Assembly (NCBI GenBank): GCA_035502775.1
Contig: DATJUB010000012.1
Span: 1-64,000 of the forward strand
From: 67-14 sp035502775
GTDB lineage: Bacteria; Actinomycetota; Thermoleophilia; Solirubrobacterales; 70-9
Reading direction: 5' to 3'
Length of the DNA stretch: 64,000 bases
The notes below the pieces were generated by a model. The model saw nothing but the letters and a program-made list of their open reading frames with translations, did no database searches and was not told where the DNA came from. This document shows, in pieces, positions 51,510 through 60,047 of this stretch (position 1 is the stretch's first letter; every line of letters starts with the position of its first letter). The position numbers were made by a program, and so were the translations under genes.

Positions 51510-51524
51510 CGGTTCAGGGGACGG

Positions 51525-53030
51525 CTACCGCTCCACGAAGTAGGAGCCGCTCTTTTCGCCGCCGGAGAAGTACCGGCTGGTGATGGTCTTCTTGCGGGTG
51601 AAGAACTCGACCGCGTCGGGTCCGTGGGCGTGAAGGTCTCCGAGGAAGCTGGCCTTCCAGCCTGAGAAGGGGAAGAAGGCGACCGGGGCGGCTACTCCGA
51701 TGTTGACCCCGACCATTCCGACCTCGACGTCGTGGCGGAACTTGCGGACCGCGGGCGCGGACTCGGTGAAGATCGAGACTCCGTTGCCGAACTTGCTGGC
51801 GTTGATGACCTCGATCGCCTCCTCGAGCGTGTCGACGTTGACGATCGTGAGCACCGGGCCGAAGACCTCTTCGCCGATGATGCGGTCGGTGGGCTTGACG
51901 TTGTCGAGGATGGTCGGGCCGATGAAGGCTCCCTCCGGGTCTCCGCCCGGATCGCGGCCGTCAACGACCAGCTCGGCCCCGTCGTCGATCGCCTTCTGGA
52001 CCCAGCCGCCGATACGGTCGCGCGCCTCGCAGGAGATGACCGGGCCGACGTCGACCCCGTCCTCCATGCCGTTGCCGACCTTCAGCTTCTTGGTCTCCTC
52101 GATCAGGGTCGGGACGACACGATCGTGTCCCTCCCCCACGGTCACGATCACCGAGCCGGCCATGCAGCGCTGGCCGGCGGCGCCGAAGCCCGAACCAATC
52201 AGGCCGTTGACCGTGGGCTCGACCACCGCGTCGGGGCAGATCACCATGTGGTTCTTGGCTCCGCCGAGCGCCTGGACGCGCTTGCCGGTCTTGGCCGCGC
52301 CTTCGTAGACGAGCTGGGCCACGGGAGCGGATCCGACGAAGGAGATCGCGTCGATTCCGGGATGGTCGAGGATGCCCTGGACGACCTCACGGCCGCCGTT
52401 CACGAGGTTGACCACACCGTCGGGAAGGTCGAGCGAATCGATGATCTCGAACACCTGGGCCTGGGTCATCGGCACCTGCTCGGAGGGCTTCAGGACGAAG
52501 GTGTTGCCGCAGGCGATCGCGAAAGGAAGGAACCAGAACGGCACCATCGCCGGGAAGTTGAAGGGCGCGATCGCGGCACAGACACCGACCGGCTGGCGGA
52601 TCGTCTCGGCGTCCACGCCGCGGGCGACGTCCTCGAGGATGCGGCCCTGCATCGTGGTCGGGATCGCGGTGGCGGCCTCGACCATCTCGATCATGCGTCC
52701 GACCTCGGCGGTGGCATCCGGCAGGGTCTTGCCCATCTCGAGCACGACGGTCCGGGCGATCTCGTCCTTCTTCGCGTCCAGCTTGGCGCGCAGCTCGAAA
52801 AGCTTGCGGGCACGGGCGATCGTGCTTACCCCGCGCCAGACTGGAAGTGCGGCCCGGGCAGCCTTCACCGCGTCATCGAGGTGGGCTTCGGTCGAGAAGG
52901 GAACGTGGGCGATCGTCTCGCCGGTCGCCGGGTTGAGAACCGGCTGTGTTTCAGCACCGGAGGCATCGACCCAGTTGCCGTTGACGTAGTTCTGCAGGGT
53001 CTTGGTGGACTGGTCGGTCGTGACGGTCAA
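51525..53030 (-). CDS. mmsA: methylmalonate-semialdehyde dehydrogenase (acylating)
   Basis: A 501-residue CoA-acylating aldehyde dehydrogenase of valine, thymine and inositol breakdown. Diagnostic features are 'AIAPFNFPAMVPFWFLPFAI', 'LGGAKNHMVICPDA', the catalytic Cys in 'GAAGQRCMAGSVIVT', and 'FFPFSGWKASFLGDLHAHG'. These separate it from ordinary aldehyde dehydrogenases. Length is normal. It is a single gene, with a 211-base gap to the divergent next gene holding its promoter. Confidence 0.94.
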   Translation of the reverse strand: MTVTTDQSTKTLQNYVNGNWVDASGAETQPVLNPATGETIAHVPFSTEAHLDDAVKAARAALPVWRGVSTIARARKLFELRAKLDAKKDEIARTVVLEMGKTLPDATAEVGRMIEMVEAATAIPTTMQGRILEDVARGVDAETIRQPVGVCAAIAPFNFPAMVPFWFLPFAIACGNTFVLKPSEQVPMTQAQVFEIIDSLDLPDGVVNLVNGGREVVQGILDHPGIDAISFVGSAPVAQLVYEGAAKTGKRVQALGGAKNHMVICPDAVVEPTVNGLIGSGFGAAGQRCMAGSVIVTVGEGHDRVVPTLIEETKKLKVGNGMEDGVDVGPVISCEARDRIGGWVQKAIDDGAELVVDGRDPGGDPEGAFIGPTILDNVKPTDRIIGEEVFGPVLTIVNVDTLEEAIEVINASKFGNGVSIFTESAPAVRKFRHDVEVGMVGVNIGVAAPVAFFPFSGWKASFLGDLHAHGPDAVEFFTRKKTITSRYFSGGEKSGSYFVER

Positions 53031-53241
53031 TGGGGCCTCCTCGGTGAATGCGGTCTATTTCAGAGTACTCCGGTCATCCCGTCCGGAAAATAGACAAAAC
53101 GAAGACAGCGACCCCTAACCCATACATATCGTGGAAATTGTGGAACGTTGTGTGCTCTATTGCCCTTCCGTCCGCATTGCCAAGCCGATTATCCGCTCCG
53201 GCGATGCGGATAGGCTCGGTTCCCATGGAGGCCTCTCCACA

Positions 53242-54222
53242 ATGACCGTGCGACCGCGATGGACCGATGCCGGCCTCGGCTCAGGCATGTACGAGTCCTT
53301 CTACATGCGGGCCGTCAGCCCGGATGCCCCGGTCGCGGTCTGGATCCGCCACACGGTCCAGAAGGCCCCGGGAAAGCCGCCGAAGGCATCGGTCTGGTTC
53401 ACGATGTTCGACGCCGATCGGGGCCGTCCGCTCGCTCGCAAGGCGAACTCGGAATCGACGGGTCTGTCCGCACCCGGCGGCGAGTGGATCGCGATCGGCG
53501 ACTCGTTCATGAACCAGGACCGGATCGAGGGACGAGCCGGCGACGCCCAATGGTCGCTCCGAGTCACCGACGCCGAGCGGCCTCTCCACCACCTCCCGAA
53601 AAGCTGGATGTACCGCTCTCCCCTGCCGAAGACGAAACCGGAGAGCCCCGCACCATTCGCGCAGTTCGAGGGCGAGCTCGAGGTGGACGGCCGCCGCTAC
53701 GGATTGACCGGGTGGCCCGGAATGATCGGCCACAACTGGGGAGCGGAGCACGCCTGGACCTGGATCTGGCTGAGTGGCACCGGATTCGCCGAGGATCCCG
53801 GGGCCTGGATCGACCTTGCCCTCGGACGGGTCAAGCTGGCCGGCCGGTTGACCCCATGGGTCGCCAACGGCGCGATCTCGGTGGGTGGCGAACGTCACCG
53901 GCTGGGCGGCATGCTGAAGCGCGGAGTTTCGGTCGAGGCCGAACCCGGCGATGCCCGCATGGACCTGCCCGGCGCAGCCGGAACCCGGGTCGAGATCGTC
54001 GCCACCGCACCCCGCGCATCGACCGTGGCCTGGAAGTACGGCTCCCCCTCCGGACATATACACGATGTATGCAATTGCTCGATCGCGGCGATGGACCTGC
54101 GGTTCAGAGATCGCGACGGCATGACCGAACGGCTGAGCACCGGTCACGGAGGTATCTACGAGCTGGGATTGCCGGAACCGCAGTCCTGGATCGAGCCGGA
54201 GCCGATTCCCGACGTCTGGTGA
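53242..54222 (+). CDS. lipocalin-like (CrtC/AttH-like) protein, tentative
   Basis: A 326-residue soluble, beta-rich protein of uncertain family. Features are 'SFYMRAVSPDAPVAVWIRHT' near the start, 'WPGMIGHNWGAEHAWTWIWL' in the middle, and a duplicated-looking strand pattern. These recall lipocalin-type hydroxyneurosporene synthase (CrtC), AttH or tocopherol cyclase-like proteins. I cannot confirm this without a profile search. The ATG at 53242 is preferred; an in-frame start 111 bases upstream adds a Cys/Arg-rich stretch that looks non-coding. Its stop is two bases from that of the convergent META lipoprotein. Confidence 0.7.
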   Translation: MTVRPRWTDAGLGSGMYESFYMRAVSPDAPVAVWIRHTVQKAPGKPPKASVWFTMFDADRGRPLARKANSESTGLSAPGGEWIAIGDSFMNQDRIEGRAGDAQWSLRVTDAERPLHHLPKSWMYRSPLPKTKPESPAPFAQFEGELEVDGRRYGLTGWPGMIGHNWGAEHAWTWIWLSGTGFAEDPGAWIDLALGRVKLAGRLTPWVANGAISVGGERHRLGGMLKRGVSVEAEPGDARMDLPGAAGTRVEIVATAPRASTVAWKYGSPSGHIHDVCNCSIAAMDLRFRDRDGMTERLSTGHGGIYELGLPEPQSWIEPEPIPDVW

Positions 54223-54224
54223 GC

Positions 54225-55049
54225 TCAGCCGGGTGCGAAGCTGAGGCTCGTGCCCTGGCGGGAGATGATCAGGTTCTGACCCTCGAACGCGTAGGCGGTC
54301 CTGCCCTTCATGACCGATGAGATCGCCTGAGACACATCGCCGCTCAGGCCCGGACATGCCTTGCGGGTGAGAGCTCGCGGACCGAAGACCATGCTGCCGT
54401 CTTCGTTCACCTGAGCCCGGCCGGTGCCGCTGTTGCAGCCATCGAAGAGCTTCATGCTGTCGTCGTCCCGGAACTGGACGAAAGGCAGCCTCACCCCGGG
54501 CTTCATGCTCACCGCGGTGCCATCGGCGTCGTAGCTGTTCAATTCCCAGGTCGTGCCGATGACCGGCGGCGGAGATCCCGGCGCTGAACCTTCCTTCATC
54601 AGGATCGAAACGCGGTCTGTCTTCAGCATCAGCTCCTGATCCCGGCCGCTCACCTCGACACCCCGGGTGAGCAGGTCGGTCAGCCACTCGTCCTGCTTCT
54701 GCCGGTCCCCCGGGCAGCCGAGCAATGTTCCCGCGGCCTTGCCGAGAGTCAGGACGTCGTCCGCGAACTCGAACGCGCCTCGGATCGAGTTGCATCCCGC
54801 GCTCGCGGTGAGCGCTCCGGGTCCGAAGCTGATCGTTATCTCAGTTCCCGAGACCAGTTCATGACCGGTCACCTCGGTCGAGTTGAACGTCTTGCCGGTG
54901 AGCGATTCAACGGGGACGGGGTCCAGAGTCTCCGGCATGCCGGACGAGCCATCGTCACCGCCACAGCCGGCCGCGAAGACCACCGAAACACCAGCGAGCA
55001 GAAGCAGAACTCGCCTGAACCACCGGGAATTGTCGGGCCATCTGATCAA
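54225..55049 (-). CDS. lipoprotein with two META (HslJ-like) domains
   Basis: A 274-residue predicted lipoprotein. The signal peptide ends in FAAGC (Cys 29). Two tandem META domains follow, each with the hallmark 'GCNS' turn: 'TASAGCNSIRGAFEF' then 'LLGCPGDRQKQDEWL', and 'LFDGCNSGTGRAQV' then 'RKACPGLSGDVSQA'. META/HslJ proteins are linked to stress or antibiotic (novobiocin) tolerance, with unclear mechanism. It is divergent from an MFS transporter gene, with a palindrome between them. Confidence 0.88.
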   Translation of the reverse strand: MIRWPDNSRWFRRVLLLLAGVSVVFAAGCGGDDGSSGMPETLDPVPVESLTGKTFNSTEVTGHELVSGTEITISFGPGALTASAGCNSIRGAFEFADDVLTLGKAAGTLLGCPGDRQKQDEWLTDLLTRGVEVSGRDQELMLKTDRVSILMKEGSAPGSPPPVIGTTWELNSYDADGTAVSMKPGVRLPFVQFRDDDSMKLFDGCNSGTGRAQVNEDGSMVFGPRALTRKACPGLSGDVSQAISSVMKGRTAYAFEGQNLIISRQGTSLSFAPG

Positions 55050-55100
55050 GAGGCGAGTGTATGCCCGCCCGTCGGATACGGTCCCGAAGCAAGCTCGATC

Positions 55101-55119
55101 TTGCCGAGTATTTCGGCAA
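55101..55119. promoter_or_regulatory. palindrome between divergent lipoprotein and MFS genes
   Basis: TTGCCGA (55101-55107), five bases, TCGGCAA (55113-55119): a perfect 7+5+7 inverted repeat of the size bound by dimeric repressors such as TetR or MarR types. No regulator gene is adjacent. Confidence 0.45.
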
Positions 55120-55150
55120 TATCCGCCACGGTTCCCGCTCTCATCCTCCG

Positions 55151-56422
55151 ATGCCCACCTCCGCCCACATACAGCGCGTCTATCTGACGTTGATGCTCGG
55201 CAACACGCTGGCCGCGTCTTTCATCTGGGGCATCAACACGATCTTCCTTCTGGACGCGGGGCTCTCTAACTTCGAGGCCTTCGCCGCGAACGCGTTCTTC
55301 ACGGCCGGGATGGTGCTGTTCGAGATCCCGACCGGCGTGGTCGCCGACACGATCGGCCGGCGGGTCTCCTATCTCGCCGGAACGATCACGCTGATGGTCA
55401 CGACCCTGCTCTACGTGCTGCTCTGGCAGATCTCGGGACCATTCTGGGCCTGGGCGCTGGTCTCGGTGCTGCTCGGCCTGGGCTTCACCTTCTTCTCCGG
55501 CGCGGTCGAGGCCTGGCTGGTCGACGCGCTCGACGCGACCGGGTTCACCGGCAGCCTCGAGACCGTGTTCGGCCGCGGCCAGATCGTCACCGGGATCGGC
55601 ATGCTGACCGGCTCCGTCGCCGGTGGGTTCGTCGCCCAGGTGACCAGCCTCGGGGTGCCGTTCGTGATGCGGGCGGCGGTGCTGCTGATCATGTTCGGCT
55701 TCGCTTTCACCGCGATGCGTGACGTCGGTTTCTCACCGAAGAAGAGCACCGGCACGGTCAAGGAGATGAAGGTGATCCTCAACGCCTCGGTGGACTACGG
55801 CCTGCGCGTTCCGTCGGTGAAATGGCTGATGCTCGCCTCGCCCTTCACCGCCGGGGTCAGCATCTACGCCTTCTACGCGCTGCAGCCCTACCTGCTGGAG
55901 CTGGCCGGTGATCCCGAGGCCTACGGCATCGCCGGGATCACCGCGGCGATCGTCGCCGGTGCCCAGATCGTCGGCGGCATCGCCGCGCCGCGCATCCGCG
56001 CCCTGTTCCGTCTGCGCACCTCCGCCCTGCTGTTCGCGGTCGGGGTCAGCAGCCTCACCCTGGTCCTGATCGGCCTGATCGACGAGTTCTGGTTCGTGGT
56101 CGCCCTGATCGCGGTCTGGGGCCTGCTCTTCGCGGCCGCGATGCCGATCCGGCAGTCCTACATGAACGGCATGATCCCCTCTCAGCAGCGAGCAACGATC
56201 CTCTCCTTCGACTCGATGCTCGGCTCGACCGGCGGAGTGGTCAGCCAGCCGATCCTCGGCCGGGCCGCCGACGCCTGGGGATACGGAAGCTCCTACCTGC
56301 TCGGCGCGGGCATCTCGGCGATGGCCCTGCCGTTCGTCTACCTCTCACGCCGCCAGAGGGCGAGCGCCGACGAGGGCACCGGCACCCCGGAGCAGGACCC
56401 GAAGATCGACGATCCCGGCTGA
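55151..56422 (+). CDS. MFS transporter
   Basis: A 423-residue 12-helix transporter. The loop after helix 2 is 'EIPTGVVADTIGRRVSYLAG', the MFS motif A in its D-R-x-G-R form. The helix-5 region 'MLTGSVAGGFVAQVTS' fits an exporter. Substrate unknown. The ATG at 55151 starts near the first helix; a start 90 bases upstream adds 30 residues that cross the palindrome. Stop-to-stop spacing with the next gene is two bases. Confidence 0.87.
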   Translation: MPTSAHIQRVYLTLMLGNTLAASFIWGINTIFLLDAGLSNFEAFAANAFFTAGMVLFEIPTGVVADTIGRRVSYLAGTITLMVTTLLYVLLWQISGPFWAWALVSVLLGLGFTFFSGAVEAWLVDALDATGFTGSLETVFGRGQIVTGIGMLTGSVAGGFVAQVTSLGVPFVMRAAVLLIMFGFAFTAMRDVGFSPKKSTGTVKEMKVILNASVDYGLRVPSVKWLMLASPFTAGVSIYAFYALQPYLLELAGDPEAYGIAGITAAIVAGAQIVGGIAAPRIRALFRLRTSALLFAVGVSSLTLVLIGLIDEFWFVVALIAVWGLLFAAAMPIRQSYMNGMIPSQQRATILSFDSMLGSTGGVVSQPILGRAADAWGYGSSYLLGAGISAMALPFVYLSRRQRASADEGTGTPEQDPKIDDPG

Positions 56423-56424
56423 CC

Positions 56425-57333
56425 TCAGGAAACCGTCAGAAAGGTCCCGGCCACCAGCAGGGCCACACCGGCCACGCGCCGCACCGTGACCTTGCGTCGT
56501 TCCAGGCCGAAGGCTCCGAAACGGTCGAGGGCTACCGATGAGAGCAGCTGGCCGGTGACCAGGGCCGAGGTGAGACCGGCGGCGCCGATCGTCTCTACGG
56601 CGGTCAGGGCGGTGATCACCGTGATCAGGCCGATCACCCCGCCGAGCAGGTAGTACCAGCGGACCTCGTTGATCCGTCGCAAGCCCCCTCCCAGTCCCGC
56701 GGTGAACACGATCACGGTCAGCACCGCCGTGCCGGTGGCGAAATTCATCACCGACGAGTTGACCCCGCCGATGTGTTCGGCCAGTTCGGCGTTCAACGGA
56801 TGCTGGATCCCGACCATCGCCCCGGCCGCGACCATCGCCAGGATCGCGATCATCGCGGTCCGGCCCGCCCCCTCCACGTCCTCGGCATAGATCCGGCGAT
56901 GGACCACGAGCGCCGTGCCGGCCAGCAGCAGCACCGCGCCGAGGATGCGCAGGCCGGTCACCGGGATCGTGTCGACCCCGACCCAGCCGAACTGGTCGAG
57001 CACGAGCGAACAGGTCAGCTGCCCGGCGATCGTCGCCGCCGCGACCGCTCCGGCGCCGATCCGGGAGATCGTGATCGTGGCCGTGGCCACGTAGGCGGCG
57101 CCGATCAGCCCGCCGAACAGGGTCGGCAGGGCGGCATCCCCGATCGACGAGAACTGCCCGAGATGACCGCTGACCAGGCTGATCAGGACGAGCAGCAGCA
57201 GACCGACCAGGAAGCTGACCAGGGCAGCCGGCAGCTTGCCGACCGTCCTCCCCAGCCCGCTGTTGATCGGTGCCTGGATCGCGAGCTGCGCCCCGACCAG
57301 GGCGACCCAGAGGACAGTCAGCTCATGGTTCAA
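56425..57333 (-). CDS. DMT transporter of the DUF606/YdcZ type, duplicated
   Basis: A 302-residue membrane protein with about ten helices in two homologous halves. Each half has the DUF606 pattern: 'GAQLAIQAPINSGLGRTVGK...' with 'GQLTCSLVLDQFGWVGVD' in the first, and 'MVGIQHPLNAELAEHIGGVN' with 'GQLLSSVALDRFGAFGLE' in the second. Bacterial DUF606 proteins often occur as separate half-size genes, so this is a fused pair. The TTG at 57333 is the best start; upstream frame overlaps polA. It follows polA by 28 bases. Confidence 0.85.
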   Translation of the reverse strand: MNHELTVLWVALVGAQLAIQAPINSGLGRTVGKLPAALVSFLVGLLLLVLISLVSGHLGQFSSIGDAALPTLFGGLIGAAYVATATITISRIGAGAVAAATIAGQLTCSLVLDQFGWVGVDTIPVTGLRILGAVLLLAGTALVVHRRIYAEDVEGAGRTAMIAILAMVAAGAMVGIQHPLNAELAEHIGGVNSSVMNFATGTAVLTVIVFTAGLGGGLRRINEVRWYYLLGGVIGLITVITALTAVETIGAAGLTSALVTGQLLSSVALDRFGAFGLERRKVTVRRVAGVALLVAGTFLTVS

Positions 57334-57361
57334 GCGGGTGGAGCCGTCGGCGAACCGGGAA

Positions 57362-59986
57362 TCACTTCGCCGACAGCCAGTCCTTGCCGATCCCGGCCTC
57401 CACCTCGAGCGGCGGCTCGAGATCGAACGCACCGACCATCTCGCGGCTGGCCAGCTCGACCACCTTCTCCGCCTCCGCCTCCGGGCCCTCGAAGAGCAGT
57501 TCGTCGTGGATCTGCAGAACGAGACGACTGCTCAGTCCGGCCTCGACCATGGCCCTGTGGGTGCGGATCATCGCCACCTTGATGATGTCGGCCGCGGTGC
57601 CCTGGATCACCGAGTTGATCGCGAGCCGCTCACCCTGCTTGCGCACGTTGCCCTGATTCGAGTTGAGCTCCGGCACCGGCCGGCGCCGGCCGAACAGCGT
57701 CGTGCAGTAGCCGTCCCGGGTGGTCTCCTCGATGATCCGTTCGCGGAATGCGCTGACCGCCGGAAAGCGCTCCAGGTACCGCTTGACGAACTCGTCGCCC
57801 TCGGCCCGGGGAATGTTCAGGCGATCGGCCAGACCGAAGCCGGTCAGTCCGTAGACGATGCCGAAATTGACCATCTTCGCCTTCGAGCGCTGGGCGACGT
57901 CAACCTCTGACTGCTCGATGCCGAAAACCTGCGCGGCAGTGGCCGAGTGAACGTCGTCGCCGGCCAGGAAGAAGTTCTTCAGCACCTCCTCGTCGGCCAT
58001 GTGGGCGAGGATTCGCAGCTCCACCTGGCTGTAGTCGATCGAGACCAGCACGTTGCCCGGCTCGGCGACGAAACAGCCGCGGATCGGCCGGCCGACCTCG
58101 GTCCGGATCGGGATGTTCTGAAGGTTCGGCTGGATGCTCGAGATGCGGCCGGTGGCGGCCCCCACCTGGACGAAAGTGGTGTGGATCCGTCCCGTCTCGG
58201 GATCGATCAGGGTCGGAAGGGTGTCGAGATAGGTGCTCTTCAGCTTGCTGAGCTCACGCCACTGCTCGATCAGCGAGACGATCTCGTGCTCCTCGCGGAT
58301 CTGGGCGAGCACCCGGGCATCGGTCGAGAAACCCGACTTGCCGCGGCGCTTCTTCGATAGCCCGAGCTCCTCGAACAGCACCTGCCCGACCTGCTTCGGC
58401 GAGCCGATCGTGAACTCATGACCGGCATGCCCGTGGATCTCCTTCTCCAGCTCGGCGATCCGCTCCGACATTCCGGCGTTGATCTCCCCCAGCTTGTCCG
58501 GATCCATCTTCAGGCCGATCCGTTCCATCGCCCCGAGCACACGGATCAGCGGCAGCTCGATATCGCGGAACAGGGGCTCCATGCCCCACTCCTCGATCTT
58601 CGGCTTCTGGATCGCGGCCAGCTCCCACGCGGTCGCGGCGATCTCGGGGGCAGGTGAGCGGACCTCGCCCTCGTTGTCGTCGGCGACCAGTGACATCTGG
58701 CCGTCGTCCTCTCCGCCGGCCGGCGCCAGGCCGTTCGCCACAGCCAGATCGTCGAGCGCGTAGGTGCGGCGGGTCGGTTCCAGCAGGAAGGCGGCGACCA
58801 TCGTGTCGTGTTCGATGTTCGGCCCCTTCTCGGTCGCCTCCAGCGCGGTCAGCAGCCCCTTCCGGCCACCATCGATCGCCTTGATGTCGTGGGCGATCAG
58901 CGGACGCGGCGAAATGTCATGGGCGAACGCCTCTAGTGGATCGTTTCCGGCGAGGAACTGCTTGCCGTCGGTCGCGGCCCAGCCGCCGTAGACCTCGACC
59001 GCGATCGGACCCTCGGCCAGCTCGCTGATCGAACCGGCCCGGGCTTCAACCTCGGCCTTTTCGACCTTGCCCTCGGGCTCCCCTGGAATGATCTCGTCGT
59101 CCCCGAGTGCCTCCTCGAGGCGGCCGAGCGCGGCCCGCAGCTCGAAGTCGTGCATGAACTCCCGCAGCCCCTCGCGATCCGGGCGGGACGCCATCAGCTC
59201 GTCGAGATCGATGTCCAGCGGAATGTCGTACTGCATGGTCGCCAATGCCTTTGAGATCCGGGCGTCATCGGCGAACTCGACCAGGTTCTCCTTGCGCTTC
59301 TTGCCGGAGACCTTGTCGACGTTGGCGAGGATGTCCTCGAGCGTGTCGAACTCTTCGAGCAGCGCGGCGGCGGTCTTCTCGCCGATGCCGGGGACACCGG
59401 GAATGTTGTCCGAGGTGTCGCCCCGCAGACCCATCAGGTCGGTGACCCTTTCCGGGTAGACGCCGTAGCGTTCCTTGACCGCTTCCCGATCGTAGATCTT
59501 GGTGTCGGTGATACCGCGTCCGGTGGTCATCACGAACACCCCGTCGCCGACCAATTGGAACGCGTCACGATCGCCGGTGACCACCATGGTCGTGATGTTC
59601 TTCTCCCGAGCCTGCTTGGTCAATGAAGCGATCACGTCGTCGGCCTCGAAGCCGTCGACCCTGATGTTGGGATAGCCGAAAGCGTCGACCAGTTCGACCA
59701 GATGCGGCCACTGGGCGCGAAGCAGGTCCGGTTTGGGTGGCCGCTGCGCCTTGTATTCCTTGTAGACGACTTCGCGGCCGGACATGCCGGCATCCCAGGC
59801 CACGACGACCTGTCGTGGGCGGTACTCGGAGATCAGCTTGACCAGCATCGAGGCGAGCCCGAAGATGGTGTTGGTCGGTCTGCCGTCGGCGGTCGCCATC
59901 GTGTCCGGCAGGGCGAAGAAGGCACGGTAGGCGAGGCTGTTGCCGTCGATCAGGAAGAGTTCGGGGTTCTCGGAGGAATCGCTCAC
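57362..59986 (-). CDS. polA: DNA polymerase I
   Basis: An 874-residue repair and Okazaki-fragment polymerase. The 5' nuclease domain (~1-300) has 'LFLIDGNSLAYRAFFALPD', 'VVTGDRDAFQLVGDG' and 'LMGLRGDTSDNIPGVPGIGE'. The 3' exonuclease-like domain has lost its first DxE motif ('IAVEVYGGWAATDG'), so proofreading is unlikely. The polymerase domain keeps motif A 'VSIDYSQVELRILAH', the O-helix 'KAKMVNFGIVYGLTGFG' and motif C 'QIHDELLFE'. The GTG at 59986 (VSDSSENPELFLIDG) is the start; longer frames enter the promoter and the divergent gene. Confidence 0.96.
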   Translation of the reverse strand: MSDSSENPELFLIDGNSLAYRAFFALPDTMATADGRPTNTIFGLASMLVKLISEYRPRQVVVAWDAGMSGREVVYKEYKAQRPPKPDLLRAQWPHLVELVDAFGYPNIRVDGFEADDVIASLTKQAREKNITTMVVTGDRDAFQLVGDGVFVMTTGRGITDTKIYDREAVKERYGVYPERVTDLMGLRGDTSDNIPGVPGIGEKTAAALLEEFDTLEDILANVDKVSGKKRKENLVEFADDARISKALATMQYDIPLDIDLDELMASRPDREGLREFMHDFELRAALGRLEEALGDDEIIPGEPEGKVEKAEVEARAGSISELAEGPIAVEVYGGWAATDGKQFLAGNDPLEAFAHDISPRPLIAHDIKAIDGGRKGLLTALEATEKGPNIEHDTMVAAFLLEPTRRTYALDDLAVANGLAPAGGEDDGQMSLVADDNEGEVRSPAPEIAATAWELAAIQKPKIEEWGMEPLFRDIELPLIRVLGAMERIGLKMDPDKLGEINAGMSERIAELEKEIHGHAGHEFTIGSPKQVGQVLFEELGLSKKRRGKSGFSTDARVLAQIREEHEIVSLIEQWRELSKLKSTYLDTLPTLIDPETGRIHTTFVQVGAATGRISSIQPNLQNIPIRTEVGRPIRGCFVAEPGNVLVSIDYSQVELRILAHMADEEVLKNFFLAGDDVHSATAAQVFGIEQSEVDVAQRSKAKMVNFGIVYGLTGFGLADRLNIPRAEGDEFVKRYLERFPAVSAFRERIIEETTRDGYCTTLFGRRRPVPELNSNQGNVRKQGERLAINSVIQGTAADIIKVAMIRTHRAMVEAGLSSRLVLQIHDELLFEGPEAEAEKVVELASREMVGAFDLEPPLEVEAGIGKDWLSAK

Positions 59987-60047
59987 CGCCCGATCATATG
60001 CGTCCCTTCGGCTTGCCCAGTGAAGGGCCGTCGCATAGGCTCGGCAG

